Assembly: GCF_000162875.1 (NCBI RefSeq)
Contig: NZ_GG700631.1
Location: 467,277 to 531,276 of the forward strand
DNA length: 64,000 bases
Direction of reading: 5' to 3'
Origin: Slackia exigua ATCC 700122
GTDB taxonomy: Bacteria; Actinomycetota; Coriobacteriia; Coriobacteriales; Eggerthellaceae
Part shown: piece after piece, positions 38,019 through 47,909 of the stretch
How positions within the stretch are numbered: position 1 is the stretch's first letter
How the letters are laid out: the number at the start of each line of letters is the position of its first letter
Notes under the pieces: generated by a model
The model's database searches: none
The model's input: the letters and a program-made list of their open reading frames with translations, nothing else
Told to the model about the DNA's origin: nothing
Made by a program: the position numbers and the translations under genes

Positions 38019-38614
38019 TACGCATCCTTCCTCTCGCTCGAGGCTTCGGCGGCTTCGGCAGGCTCATCCGCCGCGGCAGGGGCGGCGGGTTCGGGCTTGG
38101 GCGCCGCGGTCCCGAAGATCTCGTCGGCAAGCGCATTCTCCGCGGAACGCGCGGCGGCGACCTCTTCGGCGGCTGCCTCGTTCGCGGCCTTGCGGGCGGC
38201 CATGATGTCCTTATGCATGTCGGGAGCGGCTTTGGCGACCGTGGTGCCGGCGGCGGCAGCGGCGGCGTTCGCCTCGTCGCGCACCTCTTTCGCGGCGGCG
38301 TTCGCGGCATCGCGCTTCTTCTTCTCGGCACGTTCGCGGTCGTACTTGGCCTTGCGGGCGGAGAAGGATTCCTTCTTCTCGACCTTGGCCTTGCTCGTCT
38401 TATCCATGTCTTTCAGGGGATTCTTGATGGGATCGGCCGCCGCAGGGTCGAAGACCTCTTCCTTGACGACCTTGTTCATCTCCTGCTGGGCGTCTCGGAA
38501 CTTGGCGATGCCTTGGCCGACGACCTTCGCGATCTGGGGCAGCTTATCGGGCCCGAAGATCAAGAAGCCGAAGAGGAGGATGAGAAAAAGCTCGGTTCCG
38601 CTTAGTCCAAACAC
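38018..38614 (-). CDS. tatB: Twin-arginine translocase subunit TatB (TatA/B family)
   Basis: A 198-residue protein with one N-terminal helix (ELFLILLFGFLIFGPDKLPQ), an amphipathic helix and a long Ala/Lys/Glu-rich tail. Length and coupling to tatC (TAATG overlap) indicate TatB rather than TatA; tatA itself is at 16601. TatB and TatC form the signal-peptide-binding complex. Confidence 0.88.
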   Translation of the reverse strand: MFGLSGTELFLILLFGFLIFGPDKLPQIAKVVGQGIAKFRDAQQEMNKVVKEEVFDPAAADPIKNPLKDMDKTSKAKVEKKESFSARKAKYDRERAEKKKRDAANAAAKEVRDEANAAAAAAGTTVAKAAPDMHKDIMAARKAANEAAAEEVAAARSAENALADEIFGTAAPKPEPAAPAAADEPAEAAEASSERKDA

Positions 38615-38794
38615 ATTGACCTCTCAGGATCGTGGCGATTAACCGCACGATTCTAGCATAGGCCGCCTGCGACGAACCACCGCTGCCAGGGAAAGCACAC
38701 AGGGGGATGCATGCCCCTCCGCCGCACGCCGTGCCGTCGGGAAGCCGCGCGCGGCGCATGCGCCGTTGTCGCAAGGCTGACGCAGGGCCGCACG

Positions 38795-39508
38795 TCAGGC
38801 CCCGGGTTCCAAGCGATCGGCAAGCTTGTATCCCACCCGCCACACCGTCAGCACGTAGCGCGGCTTGGACGGGTCGTCTTCGATCTTCTCCCGGATCTTG
38901 CGCACGAGCACCGTGACGGTGTTCGGATCCGCGGCCTCGCGATGCTCCCAGAGCGCATCTATGATCTGCTCGCGCGTGAAGACCGTCCCGGCCTCGGACG
39001 CAAGGAGCGCGAGGAGCTCGAACTCCCTCGAAGACAGAGCGACGGCCTCGCCGCGCAGGCGCGCTTCGTACTTTTTGAAGAACACCTCGAGGTCGCCCAC
39101 GCGAAACGACCCCTTCGCCCGCGCGTCCGTCGCAGCGGCGGCGCGGGCGCGACGATTGAGCCATACCTTCACGCGCAGCACAAGCTCCTCGGTCAAGAAC
39201 GGCTTGACGAGATAGTCGTCCGCGCCGCTGTTGAAACCGACGCTCTTGTCGACGATGTCGCCTTTGGCGGATAGGAAGACCACGGGCACGCGGCGGCCCT
39301 CGCTGCGGATGAGCCTGCAGACGTCGAAACCGTTCATGTCCGGAAGCATGACGTCAAGGACGAGCACGTCGGGCCGTTCGCGGCGCAGCATCTCGAGACC
39401 TGCCGCGCCGTTGTCGGAGCAGCAGTAGTCCCATCCCTCGCGCGCGGCTATCTGGCCGACGAGCTCGCGCAGGCTTTCATCGTCGTCGATAAGCATGATC
39501 TTGCTCAT
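38795..39508 (-). CDS. OmpR-family DNA-binding response regulator
   Basis: A 237-residue response regulator: receiver domain with acid pair DDD (8-10), phospho-acceptor D52 in LVLDVMLPD, switch Ser/Ala in LSAKGD and K in VKPF; then an OmpR winged helix (SSREFELLALLASEAG, VTVLVRKIREKIEDDP, VWRVGYKL). It overlaps the kinase gene upstream (ATGA), so they form a pair. As the last gene of the dms operon it probably regulates that operon, perhaps in a positive loop. Confidence 0.92.
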   Translation of the reverse strand: MSKIMLIDDDESLRELVGQIAAREGWDYCCSDNGAAGLEMLRRERPDVLVLDVMLPDMNGFDVCRLIRSEGRRVPVVFLSAKGDIVDKSVGFNSGADDYLVKPFLTEELVLRVKVWLNRRARAAAATDARAKGSFRVGDLEVFFKKYEARLRGEAVALSSREFELLALLASEAGTVFTREQIIDALWEHREAADPNTVTVLVRKIREKIEDDPSKPRYVLTVWRVGYKLADRLEPGA

Positions 39509-41232
39509 GATCCTCCCCCTTCCGACGACTCCGACCCGGTGCGCGCCACGGTGACGACGGGAACGCGCACGACGAATTCCGATCCCTCGCCCGGCCGGCT
39601 CGTGAGGGACACGTCGCCGCCGAGGATGCCCGCGAGGTCCTTCACGAGGGAAAGCCCTAGGCCGCTTCCCCCGAAACGCCGCGCCGTGGACATGTTCTCC
39701 TGGGTGAATCGCTCGAATATCAATTCGTGCTTATCGGCCGGAATGCCGATGCCGGTATCCCTGACCTCGATGCGCACGAACCCTTCCTCGGCATCGCGCG
39801 CGACCGCGACCGCAACCGAGCCTCCTTCTCCCGTGAACTTTATCGCATTGTTCACGAGATTGCTGAGTATCCGGCGCAGCTTCTCCCAGTCGCTCATGAC
39901 GAGCGGAACCTCGGAAGAGACGTCGCTCGTCAGCGCGATCCCCTTCTTCGAGGCGAGAGGCGCGAGCGATTGGACGACCATGCCGACGAGGTCGGAGACG
40001 TCGATAAGCTCGATGCTCACCTCGTCGCGCCCCGATTGGATGCGCGCGGTCTCGAGCACGTTGTCCACCATCTCGAGCAGGATCTGGCCGTTCTTCTCGA
40101 TCTCGTCGAGCTGGCGGCGCGATTCCCCTCCATCGCGCGGAACATGCGTATCGAGCAGATCCGCGAAGGCTATGATCGAAGTCAGAGGCGTGCGCAGCTC
40201 GTGGCTCACGATGGCGAGGAAGTCGGTCTTGTACTGGTTGTCCCGCTTCAGGCGCTCGTTGACGCGTTCCACGTGCGCACGCTGCTCCTGAAGCTGCTCC
40301 ATGGCCGTCCGAAGCTGGTCGGTGCGCTCTCCCACCTGGCTTTCGAGGTTTCCGTACAGCACCGATAGGGCCGACGACATCGAATCGAAGTGCGCGAAGA
40401 GCGTATCCATCTCGCGGGAATCGAAGACGCCGATCGGGGCTGCGGCCGTGTGCGCCCGGGACGGATCGGCATCCACGGCGCGCAGGCTCGCGCCAAGGCT
40501 TTCGAGAGGACGCACCACCATCCAGCTCAGCGCGAAGTACACGGCAATACCGAGGATGAGCATGATGAGCAGGAAGAACATCACGTTGTTCCAGACCGAG
40601 GCCATCATGTTGTCGAAGTACAGGTCCGTCGGCACGATGATGCTCATGGCTCCGCCGACATCGCCGATCTTCCATCCTTCCTTCGGATGGCCGGTCGGAT
40701 CGATCTCGCCGGCAGGCTCGCCATGGCATTCGGCGCAGTCCTTGGTCACGCGCATCTCGGAAACGTAGCGAAACACGTTCCGGCCTTCGTATTCGGTGAA
40801 TCCGTAGTATTCGTCGTCCCGCGGGTCGGCCTCGAACTGCCTGAGGGCCGCCTCCTCGAATTCGTCGGGCTCGGCGTTCGAATTGCGGGGATCGAGCTTG
40901 GTGAAACGGATCACGGTATCGGAATGCTGGGAGAACAGTGCGGCGACGGACTTGCCCGCAAGGGCGCAGTGAAGCCCTTTGTAATCGTACGCGCCGGTCG
41001 AATCATGGTTGATGGTGTATTGGTTGGCGGAGACGAACGACCAGGTCGCATCCATCTCGGTCGTCAGCATGCGGGCCTGCTCGACGATCTCGGATTCCGT
41101 CATCGCAAGCTTCTCGTGATAGGTCCAGGCCGTGAAGGCGGCGAGGATCAGCACGAGAATGGCCGCAAGGAGACCGACCACCTTCACCTTGAGCGAAAGG
41201 CGCGAGACCCGACGCGCGAGGACATCGAGCAT
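39505..41232 (-). CDS. Sensor histidine kinase with heme-motif (Tll0287/DUF3365-like) extracytoplasmic domain
   Basis: A 575-residue kinase: transmembrane helix ~17-36, extracytoplasmic domain ~40-210 containing the heme-c attachment motif CAECH (C166, C169, H170), second helix ~213-240 followed by a short HAMP-like segment, coiled coil, HisKA with phosphorylatable H344 in VSHELRTPL, and HATPase with NLVNNAIKF, DTGIGIP and GGSGLGLSL. The motif suggests direct sensing of redox state, oxygen or NO by a covalently bound heme. Coded in the dms operon between torD and its cognate regulator. Confidence 0.9.
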   Translation of the reverse strand: MLDVLARRVSRLSLKVKVVGLLAAILVLILAAFTAWTYHEKLAMTESEIVEQARMLTTEMDATWSFVSANQYTINHDSTGAYDYKGLHCALAGKSVAALFSQHSDTVIRFTKLDPRNSNAEPDEFEEAALRQFEADPRDDEYYGFTEYEGRNVFRYVSEMRVTKDCAECHGEPAGEIDPTGHPKEGWKIGDVGGAMSIIVPTDLYFDNMMASVWNNVMFFLLIMLILGIAVYFALSWMVVRPLESLGASLRAVDADPSRAHTAAAPIGVFDSREMDTLFAHFDSMSSALSVLYGNLESQVGERTDQLRTAMEQLQEQRAHVERVNERLKRDNQYKTDFLAIVSHELRTPLTSIIAFADLLDTHVPRDGGESRRQLDEIEKNGQILLEMVDNVLETARIQSGRDEVSIELIDVSDLVGMVVQSLAPLASKKGIALTSDVSSEVPLVMSDWEKLRRILSNLVNNAIKFTGEGGSVAVAVARDAEEGFVRIEVRDTGIGIPADKHELIFERFTQENMSTARRFGGSGLGLSLVKDLAGILGGDVSLTSRPGEGSEFVVRVPVVTVARTGSESSEGGGS

Positions 41233-41238
41233 GGGCGC

Positions 41239-41934
41239 CTACTCGTTCCGGCGCGAAGGGTCGAAGGGGGCGGCAGAGGCGCGGGCGCCGATGAGGGCGG
41301 CCACGGAATCGACGGTCGCGGATGTCAGGCGCGCGAATGCCCGGTAATACGGCGTATGGGCGCTCGCGGCCATCGCATCGAGAAACGCATGGACGAACAC
41401 GAGGACATGGTCGGAGAAGAACGTGCGCAAGTCATCGACGATGTCTTCACGTTCCTTGCCCATCGATGCCGCGGAGCGCGAAAGGAGGTCGGACACGAAG
41501 GCGAGCTCGAGGCCGAGGTGATCGTCGGGAACGGAGGATTCCATGGAGACTTCGACGCCGTACGAGCGATACATCGCGCGAACCTCGTGCATGAAAGGCC
41601 CGCAGAGCGTGCGGTCTTCGGTCCGCCATGCGGATTCGTACGGAGAGGCGCCGCTGACCGCGACCATGTAGAAGAGATGGGTATAGTCGCGCCTCAGATC
41701 GTGGAAGAGCGCATCGAACGCATCCGCGTCCCCGTCCCCCCGTGCAAGCTCGTCGACGATGACGCGCGCGTCGTCGGGCGAGACGCTGACGAACGGTTCG
41801 TGCAGAAACGCATCGCGGCCTTCCACGAAAAGCTTCAGGACGTCTTCGTCGACGTTTCTCAGCAGCGCCCCGGCGCACACGTCGCATAGAACGGCCGCCG
41901 CCCTCAGCGCGTCGGCTCTGATCGGTTCGCTCAT
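41239..41934 (-). CDS. TorD/DmsD-family molybdoenzyme maturation chaperone
   Basis: A 231-residue all-helical cytoplasmic chaperone. The family pattern is visible in LRRDYTHLFYMVAVSGASPYESAW and SVPDDHLGLELAFVSDLLS (P-D-H-x-x-x-E-L core). It would bind the twin-arginine leader of DmsA and help cofactor loading before Tat export. GGAGG lies eight bases before the ATG at 41934. It sits in the operon after dmsB and six bases before the histidine kinase. Confidence 0.87.
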   Translation of the reverse strand: MSEPIRADALRAAAVLCDVCAGALLRNVDEDVLKLFVEGRDAFLHEPFVSVSPDDARVIVDELARGDGDADAFDALFHDLRRDYTHLFYMVAVSGASPYESAWRTEDRTLCGPFMHEVRAMYRSYGVEVSMESSVPDDHLGLELAFVSDLLSRSAASMGKEREDIVDDLRTFFSDHVLVFVHAFLDAMAASAHTPYYRAFARLTSATVDSVAALIGARASAAPFDPSRRNE

Positions 41935-42032
41935 GGCGCATCCCTCCTTTTTCAGTCCATCATGATGCAGGCGGGCCCCGGACGCAAGATGCGGCCGAGG
42001 CCCGCCATGAAGCAGAAGCGCATCGATGCAGG

Positions 42033-42650
42033 CTATGCCGTCGGATGCTCCAGCTCGAGCGGATTCACGATCTCGCCCCCGCGCGAAGCGTCGCGATGCG
42101 GGGAGAAGACCACGTTGGGGCCCGTCGAATCGTCCAAAGTGCCGAGCGTGTCCACGTCGCCATGCGCGGCGCGCAGATCGTCGATGGGGCCGAATTCGAT
42201 GGCGCGCACCGGGCAGGCGCTCGCGCAGGCAGGATCGGGGCGGCCGTCTTCGGTGCGGTCCGTGCAGAAGACGCACTTATGCGACAGGCCGTCGGAAAGC
42301 TTGACGGGATGGTTGTACGGACATACCTGCTCGCAGGTCATGCAGCCTATGCAGATCTCCTTGTCGTTGTTGACGATGCCCGTTTCCTCGTCTTTGGCCA
42401 TGGCGCCGGTCGGACAGTTCTTCACGCACTGCGGATCCGCGCACTGCCCGCAGGTCATGGATACGTAGTATCCGAACGCCGCCCCCACGTACGCTCCCTG
42501 TCCGTCGGCCTGCCACTCGCCGCCGCCGAATTCCCAGACCTTGCGGAATTTCTCGGGCACGGTCAGGTCGTTGCGGTCGAAGCAGGCGACCATGCAGGCC
42601 TTGCAGCCTATGCAGATGTCGGTATTGACGTAAAAGCCCATCTGAGTCAT
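42033..42650 (-). CDS. dmsB: DMSO reductase-type iron-sulfur electron-transfer subunit (DmsB-like)
   Basis: A 205-residue ferredoxin-like subunit with four cysteine clusters for [4Fe-4S] centres (CIGCKACMVAC, CGQCADPQCVKNCP, CIGCMTCEQVCP, CVFC...CASACP). It passes electrons to the molybdopterin subunit encoded just upstream. No signal peptide, so it would be exported as a passenger with DmsA. No membrane anchor (DmsC/NrfD-type) gene follows, which is unusual for the DMSO reductase family. Confidence 0.9.
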   Translation of the reverse strand: MTQMGFYVNTDICIGCKACMVACFDRNDLTVPEKFRKVWEFGGGEWQADGQGAYVGAAFGYYVSMTCGQCADPQCVKNCPTGAMAKDEETGIVNNDKEICIGCMTCEQVCPYNHPVKLSDGLSHKCVFCTDRTEDGRPDPACASACPVRAIEFGPIDDLRAAHGDVDTLGTLDDSTGPNVVFSPHRDASRGGEIVNPLELEHPTA

Positions 42651-42665
42651 TGAAGAAGCACCCCC

Positions 42666-45323
42666 TTATGCCTTCTCGATCTTGCAGAGATTCGTATGGA
42701 CGCCGTTTCCCTTGGAGATCGGCGTCGGACGTTGGCTCGTCAGCACCGAGATGCAGCCGCCGCGATCGACGACGCTCGGATCGCCGAGGGTCTTCGGATC
42801 GCGCGACGCAGGATCGTACCAGGCGCCTTGCGGCAGAGAGACGACCCCGGGCATGATGCGCGCAGTCACCTTCGCCGGCACCTCGACCGTGCCGCGCTCG
42901 GTGGAGACGCGGACCGTATCGCCGTTCGCGATGCCGAGCTTCTTCGCGTCGCCCGCATTGATCCAGAGCTGCTGAGGATGAACCGACTCGAGCCATGCGA
43001 CGTTCCCGTAGCTCGAATGCGTGCGGGACTTCGTATGGTGGCCGATAAGCTGGAAGGGGTAGTCCTTCATCGCCGCATCGTCGCCGTACGCCTCCTTGGC
43101 GACGTACCAGACGGGCAGCCCGGTTATCTGGTCGTATCCGTCATCGGGGATCACGCCGCCGCAGGTCAGATCCCACTGCTTCGACAGATTGTACGCCTGC
43201 TTGCTGAAGACCTCGTATTTGCCGGAGGGCGTCTTGATGGCCTCGGGCTTGGCGATCGCGGGCGTATGCTCGTCGGTCTGCTTCCACAGGCCCTTCTCCT
43301 TGAATTCCTCGAAGGTGGCGCCGATATCGTCGCCGGCCTCCTTGCCCTGTTCCCAGAGCCATTCGACCCAGTCTTCCTGGGTTCGTCCCTCGGTGAAGTC
43401 CTCCTCGACGCCGAGCTCGGCAGCGACGAGGCGGCAGACTTCGTAGATAGGCTTGCATTCGAACATCGGGTCGATGGCGGGACTTTCGCAGCAGGCGAAT
43501 CCGGTCCAGGCGGTGCCGCCCTTGATGATGTCGGTCTCTTCGTAGGACGTGGTTGCCGGCAGGATGTAATCGGAGATCATGGCCGTGGGCGTCAGATAGA
43601 TGTCGTGCGTCACGACGCAGCGCAGGCCGGAATCCTTCTCGTCGGGAAGATTGAAGATGCGCAGGCAGTCGTTGACGTCGGCATGCTGGTTGAGCATGAC
43701 GTTGCTCGCGTAGTTCCAGATGAACTTGATCGGAGCCTTGAGCTTGATGTCGCCCGGCTTGCGCGCATAGGTCGTGGCGCCGGTCGCATCGATCGTGCGC
43801 ACGCCCCAGGTGCGGTCGTCCATGACCGTGTAGTCCTCGATCGCCTGGTACCAGTCGAAGAACGAGATGCAGGTCTCGACCGAGTTCCTGTCGGCGAAGT
43901 TCGGCAGATTCGCGGGAATCTTGTACGGCACGCCGCCCGTGCCCTCGCGCGCGCCGGTGCCGCCGCCGGAAATGCCCACGTTGCCGGTCAGCGTCGCGAT
44001 CATCGCGACGGAGCGCGTGACGTTGCCGCCGTTGGCATGGCGCTGAGGGCCCCAGCCCTGGATGGTCGCCGTCGGGCCGTCCATGTACAGATCGGCGAGC
44101 CAGCGGATGGTGTCGGCGGGAACGCCGCAGATGGCGGACGCCCATTCAGGCGTCTTCTCGCCGGTGCCCCTGTAGGCGCCGGCGCCCATGAGATAGGCCT
44201 CGTAGGACATGTCTTCGTCGATGGAAAGGGCGCCGTCGGCGTCGAAGCCCATGAACGCGTTGCTCGTCGGCTCGCCCTGCTTCACATCGTCGATGAACGT
44301 ATCCGAGTAGAACCCGATGAACTTCTCGCGAATGAACGACTCGTCGAGCCTGCCCTCCGTATGGAGATAGTGCAGCATGCCGGCGACCAGGGCGGGATCG
44401 GTGCCGGGACGGACGGGCACCCACTGCGTTCCGACGCCGATGGCGGTATCGGACAGATGCGGGTCGATGACGACGATGTTCGCGTCGGGATTGTTCTCCT
44501 TGACCCACGTGATGAGCCAGACCATGGCAGAGCCCGACATGCGGGTGTTCGCGGGATTGTTGCCCCACAGCACGATGTTCTTGGAATTCACGAGGTCGGT
44601 GACTTCGTTGTTCGACCAGGCGTCGCCGTTGAACAGCGGGAGCTCCCAGGTTATCTGGCCGGTCGAGTAGTCGCAGTAATGCCTGAGGTAGCCGCCCCAG
44701 CAATTCATCATGCGCGCAAGCGCGGTGACGTCGGGAGCCCAGGACTTGGAGACGGTGCCGCCGAGCTGGCCCGTGCCGTACTGGATGTAGAAGGCGTCGT
44801 TGCCGTACTCCTCCTTGACGCCCTTCATGATCTCGGCGATTTCGGAAATGGCCTGATCCCAGGATATCTCCTCGTACTTGCCTTCTCCGCGCTTGGTGCC
44901 CTTCACGCGTTTGAGCGGCTTTTGGATGCGCGTCTCGTTATAGATGCGCTGGCGGTTCGAACGGCCGCGCAGGCAGGAGCGCATCTGATAGATGCCGCCC
45001 GGCTTGAAATCGTCGGACCCGTCCACGTCGGTCGAGACGCGCACGACCGTTCCGTCCTTCACGTACAGCTTGAGCGGGCAACGGCTGCCGCAGTTCACAT
45101 GGCAGCCTCCCCAGACGACCGAATCGTAGGCGAACGGCTCGGTCGAAAGCGACTGGTTCGACATGCCGTTCTCGTCGAGTTCGAGTGCGGAAGACGAAGC
45201 CGTGTCATCTTTCTTGGCGCATCCCGCCAAGACGGCGCCCGCTCCGAATACCCCGGCCGCCGTCACGAACGACCGCCGAGACATGCCGGATCCGCACGCA
45301 CGCGTGTCCGCGCTGCTTCGCAT
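42666..45323 (-). CDS. dmsA: Molybdopterin oxidoreductase, DMSO reductase family catalytic subunit (DmsA-like)
   Basis: An 885-residue bis-MGD enzyme. A Tat signal (SRRSFVTAAG, R16-R17) ends in VLAGC, a lipobox-like site with C35. [4Fe-4S] ligands are C74, C78, C82 and C117. S220 in YCDYSTGQ is at the molybdenum-ligand position, so it is a Ser-type (DMSO/TMAO reductase) rather than Cys-type enzyme. The C-terminal domain has TSQRPTPISKGNGVHTN. The substrate could be DMSO, another sulfoxide or N-oxide, or a dehydroxylation substrate as in gut Eggerthellaceae. GGGGGGATTG is the ribosome site. First gene of the dmsA-dmsB-torD-kinase-regulator operon. Confidence 0.9.
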   Translation of the reverse strand: MRSSADTRACGSGMSRRSFVTAAGVFGAGAVLAGCAKKDDTASSSALELDENGMSNQSLSTEPFAYDSVVWGGCHVNCGSRCPLKLYVKDGTVVRVSTDVDGSDDFKPGGIYQMRSCLRGRSNRQRIYNETRIQKPLKRVKGTKRGEGKYEEISWDQAISEIAEIMKGVKEEYGNDAFYIQYGTGQLGGTVSKSWAPDVTALARMMNCWGGYLRHYCDYSTGQITWELPLFNGDAWSNNEVTDLVNSKNIVLWGNNPANTRMSGSAMVWLITWVKENNPDANIVVIDPHLSDTAIGVGTQWVPVRPGTDPALVAGMLHYLHTEGRLDESFIREKFIGFYSDTFIDDVKQGEPTSNAFMGFDADGALSIDEDMSYEAYLMGAGAYRGTGEKTPEWASAICGVPADTIRWLADLYMDGPTATIQGWGPQRHANGGNVTRSVAMIATLTGNVGISGGGTGAREGTGGVPYKIPANLPNFADRNSVETCISFFDWYQAIEDYTVMDDRTWGVRTIDATGATTYARKPGDIKLKAPIKFIWNYASNVMLNQHADVNDCLRIFNLPDEKDSGLRCVVTHDIYLTPTAMISDYILPATTSYEETDIIKGGTAWTGFACCESPAIDPMFECKPIYEVCRLVAAELGVEEDFTEGRTQEDWVEWLWEQGKEAGDDIGATFEEFKEKGLWKQTDEHTPAIAKPEAIKTPSGKYEVFSKQAYNLSKQWDLTCGGVIPDDGYDQITGLPVWYVAKEAYGDDAAMKDYPFQLIGHHTKSRTHSSYGNVAWLESVHPQQLWINAGDAKKLGIANGDTVRVSTERGTVEVPAKVTARIMPGVVSLPQGAWYDPASRDPKTLGDPSVVDRGGCISVLTSQRPTPISKGNGVHTNLCKIEKA

Positions 45324-45619
45324 AGCAATCCCCCCTTATTCAGATATGCATTCCCCCAATGCGCATCAGGATACGGGGTTTTCGCAGGAACAGCCATAGA
45401 GCAGAACTTCTCGATTCATTGCATGTTTCTTATCGAACCCTTGCATCGCAGGTCCGAGATGCCGTGCCGGTACCGAAAGGAAACCGTAACCAATCGTTTA
45501 CCAATGTTAAGGTCCGACGTAAAGGGACCATGCGACACTATGCGAATATCGCATGCGTCGTACGCAGGACTTCGCATTGCAGGGATGCGCGATCGCGCCG
45601 TACGGAGAAGGAGAAGCGA
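45324..45619. promoter_or_regulatory. Divergent control region between dmsA and the macAB-like operon
   Basis: A 296-bp gap holding the promoters of both operons. Visible elements are ACCAAT at 45489-45494 and 45500-45505, a direct repeat with 11-bp period as expected for OmpR-family sites, and an inverted repeat ATGCGA-ATA-TCGCAT at 45540-45554 close to the macA-like gene. Confidence 0.5.
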
Positions 45620-47104
45620 ATGCCTCGAATTGGAAAGAAAGGCGCCGAATCGGATGCAGGGTCCGCAGGCGCCGACACGAAAGGGATGCTCCCCGTGCGT
45701 CCGGCCGATGCCGGAACGACCGCGGCGTTCGACCTCGGCGGCGACGACGGCATCCCGACGAGCGCGCTTGAGATGATCGAGAGACGCAAGAAGACCAAGC
45801 GCCGCAAAAGGATCATCACCGCTGGGATCGTCGTAGGCGTGCTCGTCATCGTCATCGCAGGCATCGTCACGCTCGCGCGCATGGGCGCCGCGGCGGCGGG
45901 AGCTGCGGCCTACGAAGACGCCCAGGTGACGCGCACCGACTTCGAATCCACCGTCTCGGCGTCCGGCGCTATTCAGCCTATTTCGTCCGTCCAGGTCACA
46001 CCTGAGGTCGACGGCATCATCTCCAATGTGTCCGTGTCGGTCGGCGACGAGGTCGAAGAGGGCGACACGCTCTTCACCCTGAAGAACGACGACCTCGACA
46101 AGGGCGTCGACGACGCCGAGCAGCAGGTGAAGACCGCGAAGAACGGGGTCAGATCGGCCCAGATCGCGCTCGACAAGGCCAACGACGCCTACGCCGATGC
46201 CACGAAGACGACGACCATCGATGTTCCCGCCTCCGTCGATATGGACGGCGACGGCCTCGACGACGAGACCCACGAACCTGCGCACGACGCCTATACGAAA
46301 ACGACCGAGCCCGATCAATCGGCCGTCGACGCGGCGGCGCAAGGCGTGAGCGAAGCGAAGATCGGGGTGGACAACGCCAACATCTCGCTTGCGACCGCGC
46401 AGACCGCTCTGTCGCAGGCCCAGAAGAAAGCCGATAAACGCACGGTCACCGCCCAGAAGGGCGGAACCGTCATCGACGTGAAGGCGCAGGAGGGCGCGGC
46501 CTTCGGCGCTGCGCAGGGAGGATCGGCGGCGAGCGCCCAGGGCTCCCTCGTCACCATCGCCGACCTTTCCCAGATGCGTGTGACCGTGCAGGTCAACGAA
46601 GTGGATGTGAACAAGCTTTCCGTCGGCCAGACCGGCAAGGTCACGTTCTCCGCGCTTCCCGACGTCACGCTCGACGCGACCATCGACCGCATCGCGACGA
46701 CCGCGACCAGCGCGTCGCCCTCCCCGTCCTCGGGCGAAGGCGCGTCAGGCGGCACGGGCGTCGTCACCTATGCCGTCGAACTGGTCATATCCGATCCGGA
46801 CGCAAACGTTAAGCCCGGCATGACCGCCAACGTCAAGATCGTCACCGAACGTTACGAGAACGTCCTGACCGTTCCCGCCGCCGCGCTCGTCGAGAAAGAC
46901 GACGGCACGACGGCCGTCACCGTGCCATCGGTCGATGGCGGCGATGAAGGCCCCGCTCAGGCGACCGAAGAGCGCATCGTGACCGTCAAGGCCAAAGACG
47001 CATCGACGGCGGTCGTCGAAGGGGACCTGAAGGACGGGGATACGATCCTCATCCCCGTCTCCACGGGCGCCGACGCCGCGGCGGGCGCAGCCGCAACCGC
47101 TTAG
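45620..47104 (+). CDS. HlyD/MacA-type efflux periplasmic adaptor (membrane fusion) protein
   Basis: A 494-residue adaptor. A cytoplasmic N-terminus of ~60 residues precedes one membrane helix (~65-86). Then come a split lipoyl domain (ISSVQVTPEVDGIISNVSVSVGDEVEEGDTLF before, KRTVTAQKGGTVIDVKAQEG after, quoted as landmarks in part), a helical hairpin and beta-barrel/membrane-proximal domains. The hairpin tip (207-215) carries DMDGDGLDD, a calcium-loop-like insertion. It links the MacB-type ABC transporter to the cell surface. AAGGAG six bases upstream of ATG 45620. First gene of a three-gene operon. Confidence 0.85.
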   Translation: MPRIGKKGAESDAGSAGADTKGMLPVRPADAGTTAAFDLGGDDGIPTSALEMIERRKKTKRRKRIITAGIVVGVLVIVIAGIVTLARMGAAAAGAAAYEDAQVTRTDFESTVSASGAIQPISSVQVTPEVDGIISNVSVSVGDEVEEGDTLFTLKNDDLDKGVDDAEQQVKTAKNGVRSAQIALDKANDAYADATKTTTIDVPASVDMDGDGLDDETHEPAHDAYTKTTEPDQSAVDAAAQGVSEAKIGVDNANISLATAQTALSQAQKKADKRTVTAQKGGTVIDVKAQEGAAFGAAQGGSAASAQGSLVTIADLSQMRVTVQVNEVDVNKLSVGQTGKVTFSALPDVTLDATIDRIATTATSASPSPSSGEGASGGTGVVTYAVELVISDPDANVKPGMTANVKIVTERYENVLTVPAAALVEKDDGTTAVTVPSVDGGDEGPAQATEERIVTVKAKDASTAVVEGDLKDGDTILIPVSTGADAAAGAAATA

Positions 47105-47114
47105 GGGCACGCCC

Positions 47115-47905
<791 letters not shown>

Positions 47906-47909
<4 letters not shown>

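Noticed and set aside
42696-45776. 1026-codon plus-strand frame opposite dmsA
   Set aside because: Antisense to dmsA, His/Arg/Asp-rich composition without motifs, and it runs into the control region.
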